Origin: Janthinobacterium sp. BJB426
GTDB taxonomy: Bacteria > Pseudomonadota > Gammaproteobacteria > Burkholderiales > Burkholderiaceae_D
DNA length: 64,000 bases
Assembly (NCBI RefSeq): GCF_002735705.1
Contig: NZ_PDZL01000005.1
Coordinates: forward strand, 1-64,000
Direction of reading: 5' to 3'
Shown here piece by piece: positions 20,116 to 29,299 of this stretch; position 1 is the first letter of the stretch; each line of letters begins with the position of its first letter. The notes under the pieces are model-generated. The model was not told the origin of the DNA and made no database searches. It saw only the letters and a program-made list of their open reading frames with translations. Both the position numbers and the translations under genes were made by a program.

Positions 20116-21759
20116 ATGTCCAGTAAATTGCCAACTTCACCAGCAAGCGCTCCCGCTGGCGCCACGACGACCGCCGCCGCTGCGGCGATGAACCCTGCCG
20201 ATATCGCCCGCGAAGCGTTTCGCCGCCTGGCCACGCGCCGCATCGCCCCGACGCCAAGCGCCTACCGCGATATCTATAATGAAATCGCCGGCATCAGCGA
20301 ACAGGCGGAGACGCCCGGCGCGCCCGCCGCCGTGTTGGCCGCCAGCGCACCCACGGAAAGCGGCGCGGAGAATGTCCTGACGCAGTTTGCCGCCAAGATG
20401 AGCGAATCGGCGGGCGAACTGGGCGACTTTGGCCGGCGCTTCCAGCGTGCCCTGAAAGCGCGCGACTGGGACAGCTATGCGCGCACCCTGGCGCAGCTGG
20501 CGGAAAAACAGGTCAAGAAAGGCGGCGGCATCGAATTGCCGCCCCTGCCGGACGGCGAACAGACGCGCACCCTGCGCGAGTTGCTCAGCCGCACCCTGGG
20601 CTTTGCCGTCGCCACCTTGCTGACGGGCACGCCCGCACTGGTGGAGGAAGCCGAATCGCTGGGCGCGGCCATCAAGCTGGCCCACACGGAAGAAGCGCTG
20701 AACGAAGCGGCCCTGCGCCTGAAGCAGCTGTGCTACCAGATCGAATTGAAAAGCGGCGACACGGCCGAGCAGCAGGAACTGCTGCTGCGCCTGTTCAAGT
20801 TGCTGCTGGATAACGTCAGCCAGTTGCTCGACGACGACAGCTGGCTGCGCGGCCAGGTCGATGCCGTGCAAAACCTGATCGCCGGCCCGCTCGACCAGCG
20901 CGCGCTGGAAGACGCCACGCGCAGCCTGAAGGAAGTCATCTACAAGCAGGGCCAGCTCAAGCACAGCCTGTCCGACGTCAAGCTGACGGTCAAGAACATG
21001 ATGATGACCTTCATCGACCGCCTGGGACAAGTGGCGGCCAGCACGGGCGATTTCCATGAAAAGATCGGCGGCTATTCGGAAAAGATCAGCCAGGCGGAAA
21101 ATATCAGCGAACTGAACAGCGTTCTCGACGAAGTCTTACGCGAAACGCGCATGGTGCAGAACGAAGCCTTGCGCGCGCGCGACAAGATGGTGCTGGCGCG
21201 CCAGGAAGTGCAGGATGCGGAACAGCGTATCCACACGCTGGAAGCGAAGCTTCAGCATATGAGCGAACTGGTGCGGGAAGACCAGCTGACGGGCAGCCTG
21301 AACCGCCGTGGCCTGGACGACGTGTTCGAGCGCGAGACGGCCCGCTCCGACCGCCGTGGCACGCCGCTGTGCATCGCCATGCTGGACCTGGACGATTTCA
21401 AGCGCCTGAACGACACCTACGGCCACCTGGCCGGCGATGCGGCGCTGAAACACCTGGTCAAAATCGTCAAGGAAACCCTGCGCTCGATGGATGTCATCGC
21501 CCGCTTCGGCGGCGAGGAATTCCTCATCCTGCTGCCGGAAACGACGGTCGAGGCCGCCTCATCGACGATGACGCGATTGCAGCGCGAGCTGACCCGGCAT
21601 TTCTTCCTGCACGACAACGAAAAAGTCTTGATCACCTTTTCTGCCGGTGTGGCCCTGCGCCTGCCCAACGAAGACCAGGCCGAACTGGTCAAGCGCGCCG
21701 ACCGCGCCATGTACCAGGCCAAGCAGACGGGCAAGAACCGCGTGGTGGTCGCGGACTGA
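20116..21759 (+). CDS. GGDEF domain diguanylate cyclase
   Basis: A 547-residue predicted diguanylate cyclase. The long N-terminal part (1-375) is helical with coiled coil near 345-390 and no membrane segment; it begins DIAREAFRRLATRRIAPTPS. The C-terminal GGDEF domain has the active-site motif GGEEF at 465-469, and the inhibitory RxxD (RSMD) lies five residues earlier, so it should make c-di-GMP with product inhibition. It lies 130 bases after the response regulator and upstream of fliC, and would oppose motility through YcgR (29.3 kb) among other receptors. Confidence 0.92.
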   Translation: MSSKLPTSPASAPAGATTTAAAAAMNPADIAREAFRRLATRRIAPTPSAYRDIYNEIAGISEQAETPGAPAAVLAASAPTESGAENVLTQFAAKMSESAGELGDFGRRFQRALKARDWDSYARTLAQLAEKQVKKGGGIELPPLPDGEQTRTLRELLSRTLGFAVATLLTGTPALVEEAESLGAAIKLAHTEEALNEAALRLKQLCYQIELKSGDTAEQQELLLRLFKLLLDNVSQLLDDDSWLRGQVDAVQNLIAGPLDQRALEDATRSLKEVIYKQGQLKHSLSDVKLTVKNMMMTFIDRLGQVAASTGDFHEKIGGYSEKISQAENISELNSVLDEVLRETRMVQNEALRARDKMVLARQEVQDAEQRIHTLEAKLQHMSELVREDQLTGSLNRRGLDDVFERETARSDRRGTPLCIAMLDLDDFKRLNDTYGHLAGDAALKHLVKIVKETLRSMDVIARFGGEEFLILLPETTVEAASSTMTRLQRELTRHFFLHDNEKVLITFSAGVALRLPNEDQAELVKRADRAMYQAKQTGKNRVVVAD

Positions 21760-22097
21760 ACCCTGGCGCTTCGCCGCATGCCGTCCCGCCACCCGGCCGG
21801 ACGGCACAATCATGGCAAAAACAATAATATCCTTCCCCCTCCGGCACGCCGCCAGCCTCCGCAACATATAAAAATAAAACTATTTTTACCCTCAAGTTTC
21901 TTTAAATTATGTCGTCTAGCGCGCGGCCGGCGGCAAACTGAAGGGCTAAAAATTAAAATTTAAAGCACTTTTCGCCATAAATTTTCCCGCAGAGCAACCG
22001 TTACCCTAAACAACAGCGGCTTGATTGTCCCGGAACAGCGGGGCAGGCCAAAGTGACTAGCACATAGCGCAATGTAGTACCTGTTTGGAGAATTATC
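21760..22097 (+). other. 338-base non-coding stretch upstream of fliC
   Basis: The first part has an inverted repeat GCCGTCC/GGACGGC near 21780-21805 without a clear T run. From about 21860 the sequence is AT-rich, unlike its surroundings, and contains the possible FliA promoter. No open frame here looks like a gene. A long 5' leader of about 110 bases precedes fliC, with GGAG just before the ATG. Confidence 0.6.
21954..21981 (+). promoter_or_regulatory. possible FliA (sigma-28) promoter of fliC
   Basis: TAAAATTT, a 12-base spacer and GCCATAAA resemble the sigma-28 consensus TAAAGTTT-N11-GCCGATAA with one extra spacer base. Flagellin is the classic FliA target. The match is weaker than those at fliD and flgM. 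Confidence 0.45.
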
Positions 22098-23591
22098 ATG
22101 GCTGCAGTAATTAATACCAACATCTCGTCCCTGAATTCGCAACGCAATCTGTCGACCTCGCAGTCGGCCCTGAGCACCTCGCTGCAACGCCTGTCCTCCG
22201 GCATGCGCATCAACAGCGCCAAGGATGACGCCGCTGGTCTGGCAATTTCCGACCGTATGACGTCGCAAATCCGCGGCATGACCCAAGCAACCCGCAATGC
22301 AAACGACGGCGTTTCGCTGGCTCAAACGGCTGAAGGCGCGTTGGCAAGCTCGGGCGACATCCTGCAACGTATCCGCGAACTGGCCGTGCAATCGTCGAAC
22401 GCCACCAACTCGTCGAGCGACCGTCAGGCGCTGCAAACCGAGGTAGGCCAGCTGGGTTCGGAACTGAACCGTATCGCCCAAACCACCTCGTTCAACGGCC
22501 AGGCGCTGCTGGACGGCACCATGGGTACGGCCAACTTCCAGGTCGGCGCAGATGCCAATCAGCTGATTTCCGCCAGCGGCGCGAACTTCCTGACCAACAC
22601 CTACGGTAACAACCGTATCGCCAACGATGCATCGGCCGTCAAGAAAGATGCGCTGGGTAATGCAGTCGTCGGCAAGCTGACGATTTCCGGCTCCATCGGC
22701 ACCGCGACCGTCGACACGACGGCAGCAGCCGCCGGCGTCAAAGGCAGCACGGCCAAATCCGTCGCCGCCGACATCAACAGCCAAACGGCGAAAACGGGCG
22801 TGACGGCAACGGCACAAACGGACGTCAACCTGAACCTGGGCGCAGAATCGTATTCGTTCGCCATCAATTCGGACAACCCAAGCACAGCGCCAGTCACCGT
22901 ATCGTTTGCCGTCAGCGGCACGGCGTCGACCGCCGCCGACTATGCCGCAGGCATCAACGCCATCAATGCCCAAACGGCAAAGACCGGCGTCACGGCCCAG
23001 TACGACAGCATCAACAAGGGCATGAAGCTGACCAATGCATCGGGCGAAAATATCAACCTGACGCAAGGCACGACGGCCAACACCAAGTTCGACGTCGATG
23101 GCTACAAGGCCGATGGCAAGGTCCAAGCCGCATCCCAATCGATCATCACCGCAGCCGCCGCTGCCACGGTCAACGGCCGCGTGACTTTCGACTCGCAAAA
23201 CAGCTTCTCGGTGACGGAAAACACCCCTACCGGCCTGGCAGTTGGTAAAGCAACGGCACAAGGTTCGACCCTGAACTCCGTGTCGACCCTGGACGTGACG
23301 ACGTTTGACGGCGCGCAACTGGCACTGAAAATTGCCGATGCAGCACTGGCAACGGTGAACGGTCAACGCGCCCAGTACGGTGCTTTGCAATCGCGCTTCT
23401 CGTCGGCGATTGCCAACCTGCAATCGACCACGGAAAACCTGTCCGCATCGCGCAGCCGCATCGTCGATACCGACTTTGCATCGGAAACGGCCAACATGAC
23501 CCGCGGCCAGATCCTGCAACAAGCTGGTACGGCCATGCTGGCGCAAGCGAACTCGCTGCCAAACGGCGTCCTGAGTCTGCTGCGCGGCTAA
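22098..23591 (+). CDS. fliC: flagellin
   Basis: A 497-residue flagellin that polymerises into the filament. The conserved D0/D1 N-terminus ([40 protein letters not shown]) and C-terminus ([20 protein letters not shown] then GVLSLLRG) flank a Thr/Ala/Asn-rich surface domain (about 180-395) that varies between strains. There is no signal peptide because it is exported through the flagellar channel; FliS (encoded downstream) is its chaperone. It is the only flagellin gene in the window. A strong terminator follows. Confidence 0.98.
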   Translation: MAAVINTNISSLNSQRNLSTSQSALSTSLQRLSSGMRINSAKDDAAGLAISDRMTSQIRGMTQATRNANDGVSLAQTAEGALASSGDILQRIRELAVQSSNATNSSSDRQALQTEVGQLGSELNRIAQTTSFNGQALLDGTMGTANFQVGADANQLISASGANFLTNTYGNNRIANDASAVKKDALGNAVVGKLTISGSIGTATVDTTAAAAGVKGSTAKSVAADINSQTAKTGVTATAQTDVNLNLGAESYSFAINSDNPSTAPVTVSFAVSGTASTAADYAAGINAINAQTAKTGVTAQYDSINKGMKLTNASGENINLTQGTTANTKFDVDGYKADGKVQAASQSIITAAAAATVNGRVTFDSQNSFSVTENTPTGLAVGKATAQGSTLNSVSTLDVTTFDGAQLALKIADAALATVNGQRAQYGALQSRFSSAIANLQSTTENLSASRSRIVDTDFASETANMTRGQILQQAGTAMLAQANSLPNGVLSLLRG

Positions 23592-23624
23592 TCTCCGATT
23601 AGTCAGGCAACAGCGCAGGACTCG

Positions 23625-23660
23625 ATTCCCCTGCCGGATTTTTTCGGCAGGGGAATTTTC
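23625..23660 (+). terminator. rho-independent terminator after fliC
   Basis: A perfect 12-base stem ATTCCCCTGCCG / CGGCAGGGGAAT with an 8-base loop, followed by TTTTC. It would separate the highly expressed flagellin message from flaG, whose ribosome site (AGGAG) starts only a few bases later. Confidence 0.85.
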
Positions 23661-23674
23661 ACTAGGAGAGCACC

Positions 23675-24046
23675 ATGACTATCGACACGATAGCGGCCGC
23701 CTCCGCGGCCAGGATAGACAAGAGTTATGTGTCTGCGGACACGCCGGCGGCGCGCCCGGCAGCACCACGCAACGCCACGGAAAACGCTACGGTTGCGCCA
23801 CAACAAGCCAGCAAGGAGCCCAGCCGCGAGCAGCTGGACAAGGCGGTATCGGAGCTGAACCAGTCGTCGCAGATGAAGACGCAAGGCCTGGAATTTTCCA
23901 TCGACGAAGACAGCCAGCGCACGGTCGTCAAGGTCATCGACCAGGAAACCAAGGAAGTACTGCGCCAGATTCCTACCAAGGAAGCCCTGGAATTGTCCAA
24001 GACCTTCGATTCGGCCAAAGGTTCGCTGATCAGTCAAAGCGCATAG
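23675..24046 (+). CDS. flaG: flagellar protein FlaG
   Basis: A 123-residue FlaG-family protein. A disordered N-terminal half rich in Ala, Pro and Ser precedes the conserved core LEFSIDEDSQRTVVKVIDQE, then TKEVLRQIPTKEALEL. FlaG affects filament length in several polar or lateral flagellar systems. Usual position between flagellin and fliD. ATG 23675 has AGGAGAG upstream. Confidence 0.93.
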   Translation: MTIDTIAAASAARIDKSYVSADTPAARPAAPRNATENATVAPQQASKEPSREQLDKAVSELNQSSQMKTQGLEFSIDEDSQRTVVKVIDQETKEVLRQIPTKEALELSKTFDSAKGSLISQSA

Positions 24047-24101
24047 CGATGGCATGGCACACGGACATGCGACATCGTGGCAATACGCATCGGCATGACC
24101 A

Positions 24102-24140
24102 CGGGGTCCGATAGCCTGGCTATCCGGCCCCGATTTTATT
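24102..24140 (+). terminator. probable terminator after flaG
   Basis: A 15-base stem (CGGGGTCCGATAGCC against GGCTATCCGGCCCCG, with one mismatch and one G-T pair), then ATTTTATT. The remaining gap to fliD (24141-24275) holds the fliD promoter. Confidence 0.65.
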
Positions 24141-24215
24141 GCAACCAACACAACACGTCCCCGCCCCTTTCCCGCTTTTTCGCTCCCGCTGAAAACAGCG
24201 CGGTAAATCCCCCTC

Positions 24216-24242
24216 TCAAGTCCTGATTGATTCTGCCGATAA
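24216..24242 (+). promoter_or_regulatory. FliA (sigma-28) promoter of fliD
   Basis: TCAAGTCC, an 11-base spacer and a perfect -10 element GCCGATAA (24235-24242). Spacing matches the consensus TAAAGTTT-N11-GCCGATAA exactly. It lies 33 bases before the fliD start and would drive fliD-fliS-fliT and possibly the following genes. Confidence 0.78.
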
Positions 24243-24275
24243 CAGCTTATATTAGCGTTTTCCTAGGAGTATTCA

Positions 24276-26957
24276 GTGGCCATCACACCTACACTTTCAT
24301 CCATCGGCATCGGCGCCGGCGCCAGCGGCCTGGATGTGAATGCCATCATCGACAAGCTGATGACGGCCGAAGCCGCACCGCTGGGTACTTTTGACAAGAA
24401 AACGGCCTCCTACCAGGCCAAGCTCAGTGCGATGGGCACGCTCAGTGGCGCCGTCAGCACCTTCCAGAATTCACTGTCGGCCCTGTCGAATACCAATAAC
24501 TTCCGCGCCGTCAGCGCCACGCCCGCCGATCCCCTGGTATTGACGGCCAGCGCCGGCGCCAAGGCCGTGGCCGGCAACTACAACATCAACGTCACCCAAC
24601 TGGCCCAGTCGCAGACCCTGATGTCGGGCGGCATGGCCAGCAAGTTGTCGACCATCGGGCTGGGCAGCAAGACAACGATTTCCTTCCAGCTGGGCGCGCT
24701 CACCGGCGGCACCTTCGGTTTGAACGGCACCGCCCTGGGCGCCACCACGGCGCAGACCGGCATCAGCAACGGCTCGCTGATACTCAACGGCACCGCCATC
24801 CCCACCGATGCCAGCACCAAGAGCGCGCGCGCCCTGGCCGACGCCATCAACGCCAAGAGCAGCACCACGGGCGTGACCGCCACGGCCCAGCCGACGTCGA
24901 GCAGCGCCACCATGTTCGCCGGCTTCGGCAGCGTCGAAACGGGCGCGGATGGCACCTATTCGCTGTCGGTGGGCGGCATCGAGATCGTTACGCAGGGCAA
25001 CGGCGTGGCCGCCAACGGCGGCATCACGGCCGCCTCGCTCGATACGACGCTCGAAGGTCCGAATGCCGTCTCGAATGCGCTGGCCGCGGCCAACATCACC
25101 GTCACCGGCAAGGCCGCCGACGGCACCCTGAAATTTACGCGCGCCGACGGTTCCAACCTGAACATCGAAGAAGTGGTGACGGGCTCGGTCAAGGGCGGCA
25201 TCGGCCACGCCTCGAACTCGGTCAATGACGGCTCGAACGTGACGCTGACCAGCACCATCAACCTGGCCTCGAGCAATGCCAGCCCGATCACCATCGCCGG
25301 CAGCAATCCGGCCGCCGCCGGACTGACGGCAGGCTCGGGTGGCGCCTACATGAACACCAACTTCACCCAGGACGGCACGCAGGCGACGGGCACGGTGGTG
25401 ATCGACGCCACCAACAACACCTTGCAAGGCATCCGCGACGCCATCAATAACGCGGGCCTGGGCGTGACCGCCAGCATCGTTTCGGACGGCACGGACAAGC
25501 CGTTCCATCTGGTCTTGAGCTCGTCGAAGACGGGCGCCAACTCGTCCATGAAGATCTCACTGAGCGGCAGCGACGGCCTGCCCCCGGACAGCGCCCTGAA
25601 TGACTTGCTGTCCTACGATGCGAGCGGCACGCAAAACCTGAAACAGAACAGCGCCGCGCAAAACACCAACTTCAGCGTCAACGGCATCGCCATCACCAGC
25701 GCGTCGAACAGTGTCGATACGGCCATCGAAGGCGTGACCCTGGGCATTGCCAAGGTCGGCAGCACCAGCTTGTCGGTGCAGAAAGATACCTCCACCGTCA
25801 AGACCAGCATCAATACCTTCGTCAAGGCGTATAACGACCTGAATACGGCGATGGCCAAGATGACGGCCTATGATCCGGAAACCAAGAAGGGCGGCGTCCT
25901 GCTGGGGGACTCCACCGCGCAATCGATCCAGAGCCAGTTGCGCAAGCAACTGGGCGCGCCCATTACCGGCTTGAACAGCAGTTTGAGCACCCTGAGCCAG
26001 GTCGGCATTTCCTTTCAGAAAGATGGCAGCCTGACCCTGGATTCCAGCAAGCTCGACAAGGCCATCAGCGCCAACTTCACCGACATCGCCGGCCTGTTTT
26101 CCGCGCTCGGCAAGGCCACCGACAGCAACGTCGCCTTTACCAGCTCGACCGCAGCAACCAAGCCAGGCAGCTATGAATTGACGATCACCACGATGGCCAG
26201 CCAGGGCTCGATCACCTCGGCCGCCGTGATGCCGGCCACCACCACGATAGGCAGCGATACCACGTGGAGCATCACGCTGAACGATACCGAGCCCAGCGCT
26301 GCCAAGAATACGGCCCAGGTCGTCATTCCTGCCGGGACGTACACCCCGGCCCAGATGGCGTCCATCATCCAGTCATCGATCAACGGCGTGAAGTCGTTTT
26401 CCGACAACGGCTCCACCGTGTCGGCTTCCGTCGATGGTGCGGGCAAACTGGTACTGGCGTCGAGCCGCTATGGTTCCGTCTCGAATATCGCCATCAGCAG
26501 CGGCACCGGCACGGCACCAACCGACCTGTTCGGCGCATCCGCGCCCGTCAAGGGCACGGACGTGGCTGGCACCCTGGGCGGACAACCGGTGATCGGCTCG
26601 GGCCAGACCCTGACGGGCGCCGCCGGTTCGCCGGCCGATGGCCTGAAGATTGAAGTCACGGGCGGCACCACCGGCTCGCGCGGCACCGTCAGCTTCTCGC
26701 AAGGCTATGCCTACCAGTTGAATAACCTGGCCACTTCCTTCCTCGGCACGGACGGCATGATCACCAACCGCTCCAAGGGCCTCAACGAAACCATCAAGAG
26801 CATCGCGACGCAGCGCGACAAGTTCAGTGACAAACTGAACGACATCGAAGCGCGCTACCGCGCCCAGTATTCGCGCCTGGACGTGTCCCTGAATAAATTG
26901 CAGGGCATGCAAAGCTATTTGACCCAGCAGCTGGCCGCCATCGCCGCCAACCGTTAA
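24276..26957 (+). CDS. fliD: flagellar filament cap protein FliD
   Basis: An 893-residue cap protein that folds incoming flagellin at the filament tip. The N-terminus (SSIGIGAGASGLDVNAIIDK) and C-terminal helix (YRAQYSRLDVSLNKLQGMQS) are typical. The protein is nearly twice the length of E. coli FliD (468); the extra mass is in central Ser/Thr/Gly-rich domains, including hook-IN-like segments such as GIRDAINNAGLGVTASIV. It starts with GTG at 24276, preceded by TAGGAG. First gene of fliDST. Confidence 0.95.
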   Translation: MAITPTLSSIGIGAGASGLDVNAIIDKLMTAEAAPLGTFDKKTASYQAKLSAMGTLSGAVSTFQNSLSALSNTNNFRAVSATPADPLVLTASAGAKAVAGNYNINVTQLAQSQTLMSGGMASKLSTIGLGSKTTISFQLGALTGGTFGLNGTALGATTAQTGISNGSLILNGTAIPTDASTKSARALADAINAKSSTTGVTATAQPTSSSATMFAGFGSVETGADGTYSLSVGGIEIVTQGNGVAANGGITAASLDTTLEGPNAVSNALAAANITVTGKAADGTLKFTRADGSNLNIEEVVTGSVKGGIGHASNSVNDGSNVTLTSTINLASSNASPITIAGSNPAAAGLTAGSGGAYMNTNFTQDGTQATGTVVIDATNNTLQGIRDAINNAGLGVTASIVSDGTDKPFHLVLSSSKTGANSSMKISLSGSDGLPPDSALNDLLSYDASGTQNLKQNSAAQNTNFSVNGIAITSASNSVDTAIEGVTLGIAKVGSTSLSVQKDTSTVKTSINTFVKAYNDLNTAMAKMTAYDPETKKGGVLLGDSTAQSIQSQLRKQLGAPITGLNSSLSTLSQVGISFQKDGSLTLDSSKLDKAISANFTDIAGLFSALGKATDSNVAFTSSTAATKPGSYELTITTMASQGSITSAAVMPATTTIGSDTTWSITLNDTEPSAAKNTAQVVIPAGTYTPAQMASIIQSSINGVKSFSDNGSTVSASVDGAGKLVLASSRYGSVSNIAISSGTGTAPTDLFGASAPVKGTDVAGTLGGQPVIGSGQTLTGAAGSPADGLKIEVTGGTTGSRGTVSFSQGYAYQLNNLATSFLGTDGMITNRSKGLNETIKSIATQRDKFSDKLNDIEARYRAQYSRLDVSLNKLQGMQSYLTQQLAAIAANR

Positions 26958-26979
26958 GCCCAATCATCAGGAGAATTAA

Positions 26980-27426
26980 ATGTTTGGAACCCAACAACGC
27001 GGCGTCAACGCCTATGCCAAGGTCGGTCTGGAAACGGGCATCGTTTCGGCCTCGCCGCACAAGCTGATCGTGATGCTGTACGACGGCGCCCTGGTGGCCG
27101 TGCTCAGCGCGCAGATGCACATGAAATCGGGCAATGTGCCGGAAAAAGGCAAGTCCATCTCGAAAGCCATCCAGATCATCGACAATGGCTTGCGCGCCAG
27201 CCTGGACAAGGAAGCGGGAGGCCAGATCGCCGAAGGCCTCGACGCCCTGTATGAATACATGAGTGCACGCCTGCTGACGGCCAACCTGCACAACGATATT
27301 ACCCTGCTGGAAGAGGTGCAGCGCCTGCTCACCGACTTGCGCGAAACCTGGAACGCCATAGGCGCCACCCCCGCCGCCATGCCTGGCGCCGATCTGAAAC
27401 GTATGCCCAGCCTTGCGAGCGCCTGA
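26980..27426 (+). CDS. fliS: flagellar export chaperone FliS
   Basis: A 148-residue helical chaperone that holds the flagellin C-terminus unfolded before export. Family blocks: GVNAYAKVGLETGIVSASPH, KLIVMLYDGAL, GQIAEGLDALYEYMSARLL and the EVQRLLTDLRETWNAI helix. Good ribosome site (CAGGAGA) before ATG 26980; 22 bases after fliD. Confidence 0.95.
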   Translation: MFGTQQRGVNAYAKVGLETGIVSASPHKLIVMLYDGALVAVLSAQMHMKSGNVPEKGKSISKAIQIIDNGLRASLDKEAGGQIAEGLDALYEYMSARLLTANLHNDITLLEEVQRLLTDLRETWNAIGATPAAMPGADLKRMPSLASA

Positions 27427-27429
27427 CCC

Positions 27430-27756
27430 ATGATGACGAATCAAGAAGTCCTGACCACTTACGAAGCCATGCAGACCCTGACGGGCCAGATGGTCACCGC
27501 CGCCACCAACGCCGACTGGGATGCGCTGGAAGCGCTGGAACAGCGCATCAGCACGCATGTGGCCGCGCTGAAGGCGAATGAAGAAAAAGTCGTGCTGGAA
27601 AGCGCTGGCCGCCAGCGCAAGGTCGCCCTGATCAAGCAGATCCTGGAAGACGACCGCAAGATCCGCGACCTGACCATGCCGTGGATGGCGCAACTGTCCA
27701 AGCTGATCAGCAGCACCGGCACGGAGCGGCGCCTGGCCAACGCCTACGGCGCGTAA
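27430..27756 (+). CDS. fliT: flagellar protein FliT
   Basis: A 108-residue, mostly helical protein in the FliT position three bases after fliS. NADWDALEALEQRISTHVAA and LIKQILEDDRKIRDL match the chaperone family that binds FliD; in enteric bacteria FliT also restrains FlhDC. The sequence is divergent, so position carries part of the identification. Confidence 0.85.
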   Translation: MMTNQEVLTTYEAMQTLTGQMVTAATNADWDALEALEQRISTHVAALKANEEKVVLESAGRQRKVALIKQILEDDRKIRDLTMPWMAQLSKLISSTGTERRLANAYGA

Positions 27757-27782
27757 GCGCCCACGGGGCAAGGTCAGCTATC

Positions 27783-28970
27783 ATGTTGCCGAAGATGGAT
27801 GCGATCGGCATGACGCCCCTGACCCCGGTCAAGGCCACGCGGACGGCCGACGCCGTCGCCGACCCGCGCCAGGCCGAGTTCCAGCGCTCGCTGCAGGGCC
27901 TGATCGGCAAATCCATGCAGGGACAGGTGCTGGCCCGCATGGGCGACGGCAGCTTCCTCGTGCGCGTGGCCGGTACGCCGGCCCGCATGCAACTGCCCGC
28001 CGGCGCCCAGCCGGGCACGGAAATCCCGCTGACCTTGATCGGCATCAATCCCCGCCCCTCTTTTCAAATCGGCAATAGCCGCGACCAACCCGCCAGCGCC
28101 CTGCTGACGTATGCGGACGCGGAAGCCGAGCCCGACGCTGCCGAAGCGCGCGGCCCCCAGGCCGGCGCCGCCCAGGCGGGCACGCGCGCCAGCAGCACGG
28201 CCGCCACCCTGCTCAGCCGCGCGCCCCTGACGCCCGCCAATCTGCTGCCCGCCCTGGCAGGCGACACGCCTGCGCCCGAACTGAGCACCACCGCGCGCGC
28301 CATCAGCAGCGTGCTCAGCCAGGCGGAAAGCGTGCCCGGCGCGCCCCTGTCCCTGGTCGGCAAGACGCCACTGATGGCCACGCCGGGCGCCGCCCCGGCC
28401 CAGGTAGCTCAGAACCTGCGCGATGCCGTCGGCAGCAGCGGCCTGTTCTATGAATCGCATGTGGCCGAATGGGCCGAAGGCAAGCGGCCGCTCGCGTCGC
28501 TGCTGCTGGAGCCGCAAATGCAGAAGGCGGCACAGGGCGACATGGCCAGGACGGGGACCGACCTGGCCTCAGCGCAACTGATCAATTTACAGCTGCACAC
28601 ACACGAACAGGCGCGCGTGCAGTGGCAGGGCGAAGCGTGGCCCGGCCAGAAGATGCAGTGGGATATCAGCAAGGATGCGCCGGAAGGACAGCAGCACGAT
28701 GGCCGCGATGGCGACGAGGAAGCGACGGCCTGGCGCAGCAATGTGCGCTTCCAGTTTCCCCTGCTGGGCGACCTGGCCGCGCACGTAGTCTTGCAGGGTG
28801 GCCGCGTGGCCATCCAGTTGCAAGCGGGCAGCGAAGGCAGCGCCGGCACCTTGCGCCAGCATGCGGCGGCGCTGGAAGCGTCGCTCGATGCGGCCGGCTG
28901 GCCCTTGTCGTCGTTGACGATCGCCGGCAAGCCCGAGGCAGCCGAGCCAGCGGAAGCGGATGATGCTTGA
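27783..28970 (+). CDS. FliK-like flagellar hook-length control family protein
   Basis: A 395-residue protein with an Ala/Pro-rich, probably disordered N-terminal half and a folded C-terminal part (NVRFQFPLLGDLAAHVVLQG, then GTLRQHAAALEASLDAAGWP) resembling the FliK C-terminal domain that signals to FlhB. A separate canonical fliK lies at 36.2 kb, so this is a second, divergent copy. Start ATG 27783 is 26 bases after fliT; the upstream in-frame extension lies inside fliT. Its 3' end overlaps the FlhB-C-like gene by 11 bases, pointing to a joint role in export switching or another flagellum-related secretion step. Confidence 0.8.
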   Translation: MLPKMDAIGMTPLTPVKATRTADAVADPRQAEFQRSLQGLIGKSMQGQVLARMGDGSFLVRVAGTPARMQLPAGAQPGTEIPLTLIGINPRPSFQIGNSRDQPASALLTYADAEAEPDAAEARGPQAGAAQAGTRASSTAATLLSRAPLTPANLLPALAGDTPAPELSTTARAISSVLSQAESVPGAPLSLVGKTPLMATPGAAPAQVAQNLRDAVGSSGLFYESHVAEWAEGKRPLASLLLEPQMQKAAQGDMARTGTDLASAQLINLQLHTHEQARVQWQGEAWPGQKMQWDISKDAPEGQQHDGRDGDEEATAWRSNVRFQFPLLGDLAAHVVLQGGRVAIQLQAGSEGSAGTLRQHAAALEASLDAAGWPLSSLTIAGKPEAAEPAEADDA

Positions 28971-29289
28971 CGACACCAAGCGCAAGGTACCGCAGACGGC
29001 CGTCGCCCTGGCTTACCAGAGCGGCACGCCGGCGCCCAAGGTGGTGGCCAAGGGCAGCGGCCTGATCGCGGACCAGATCATCAGCACGGCGCGCGAACAC
29101 GGCGTCTTCGTGCATGAATCGAAGGAATTGGTGGCGCTGTTGATGGATGTCGACCTGGACCGTCAGATTCCGCCCGGCCTGTATCGGGCGATTGCGGAAC
29201 TGCTGGCCTGGTTATATCATATTGAATCTGCGAATGGCGGGCCGATCCCGCCACCGCCCGACACCAGCGTCAACCTCACCGATACATAG
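28960..29289 (+). CDS. FlhB C-terminal-domain-like protein (FhlB/EscU family)
   Basis: A 109-residue stand-alone protein resembling the cytoplasmic C-terminal fragment of the export gate FlhB: TAVALAYQSGTPAPKVVAKG, then IPPGLYRAIAELLAWLYHIE. The NPTH autocleavage site of true FlhB is absent; the sequence begins at about the point after cleavage (KVPQTAVAL). Such orphan fragments can substitute for the cleaved FlhB domain in other bacteria. It overlaps the FliK-like gene; in true FlhB the partner of this domain is FliK. ATG 28960 or 28963 are both possible. Confidence 0.88.
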   Translation: MMLDDTKRKVPQTAVALAYQSGTPAPKVVAKGSGLIADQIISTAREHGVFVHESKELVALLMDVDLDRQIPPGLYRAIAELLAWLYHIESANGGPIPPPPDTSVNLTDT

Positions 29290-29299
29290 ACAGGCATCA

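Noticed and set aside
21780-21805. GCCGTCC/GGACGGC inverted repeat after the GGDEF gene as a terminator
   Set aside because: Large loop and no following T run.
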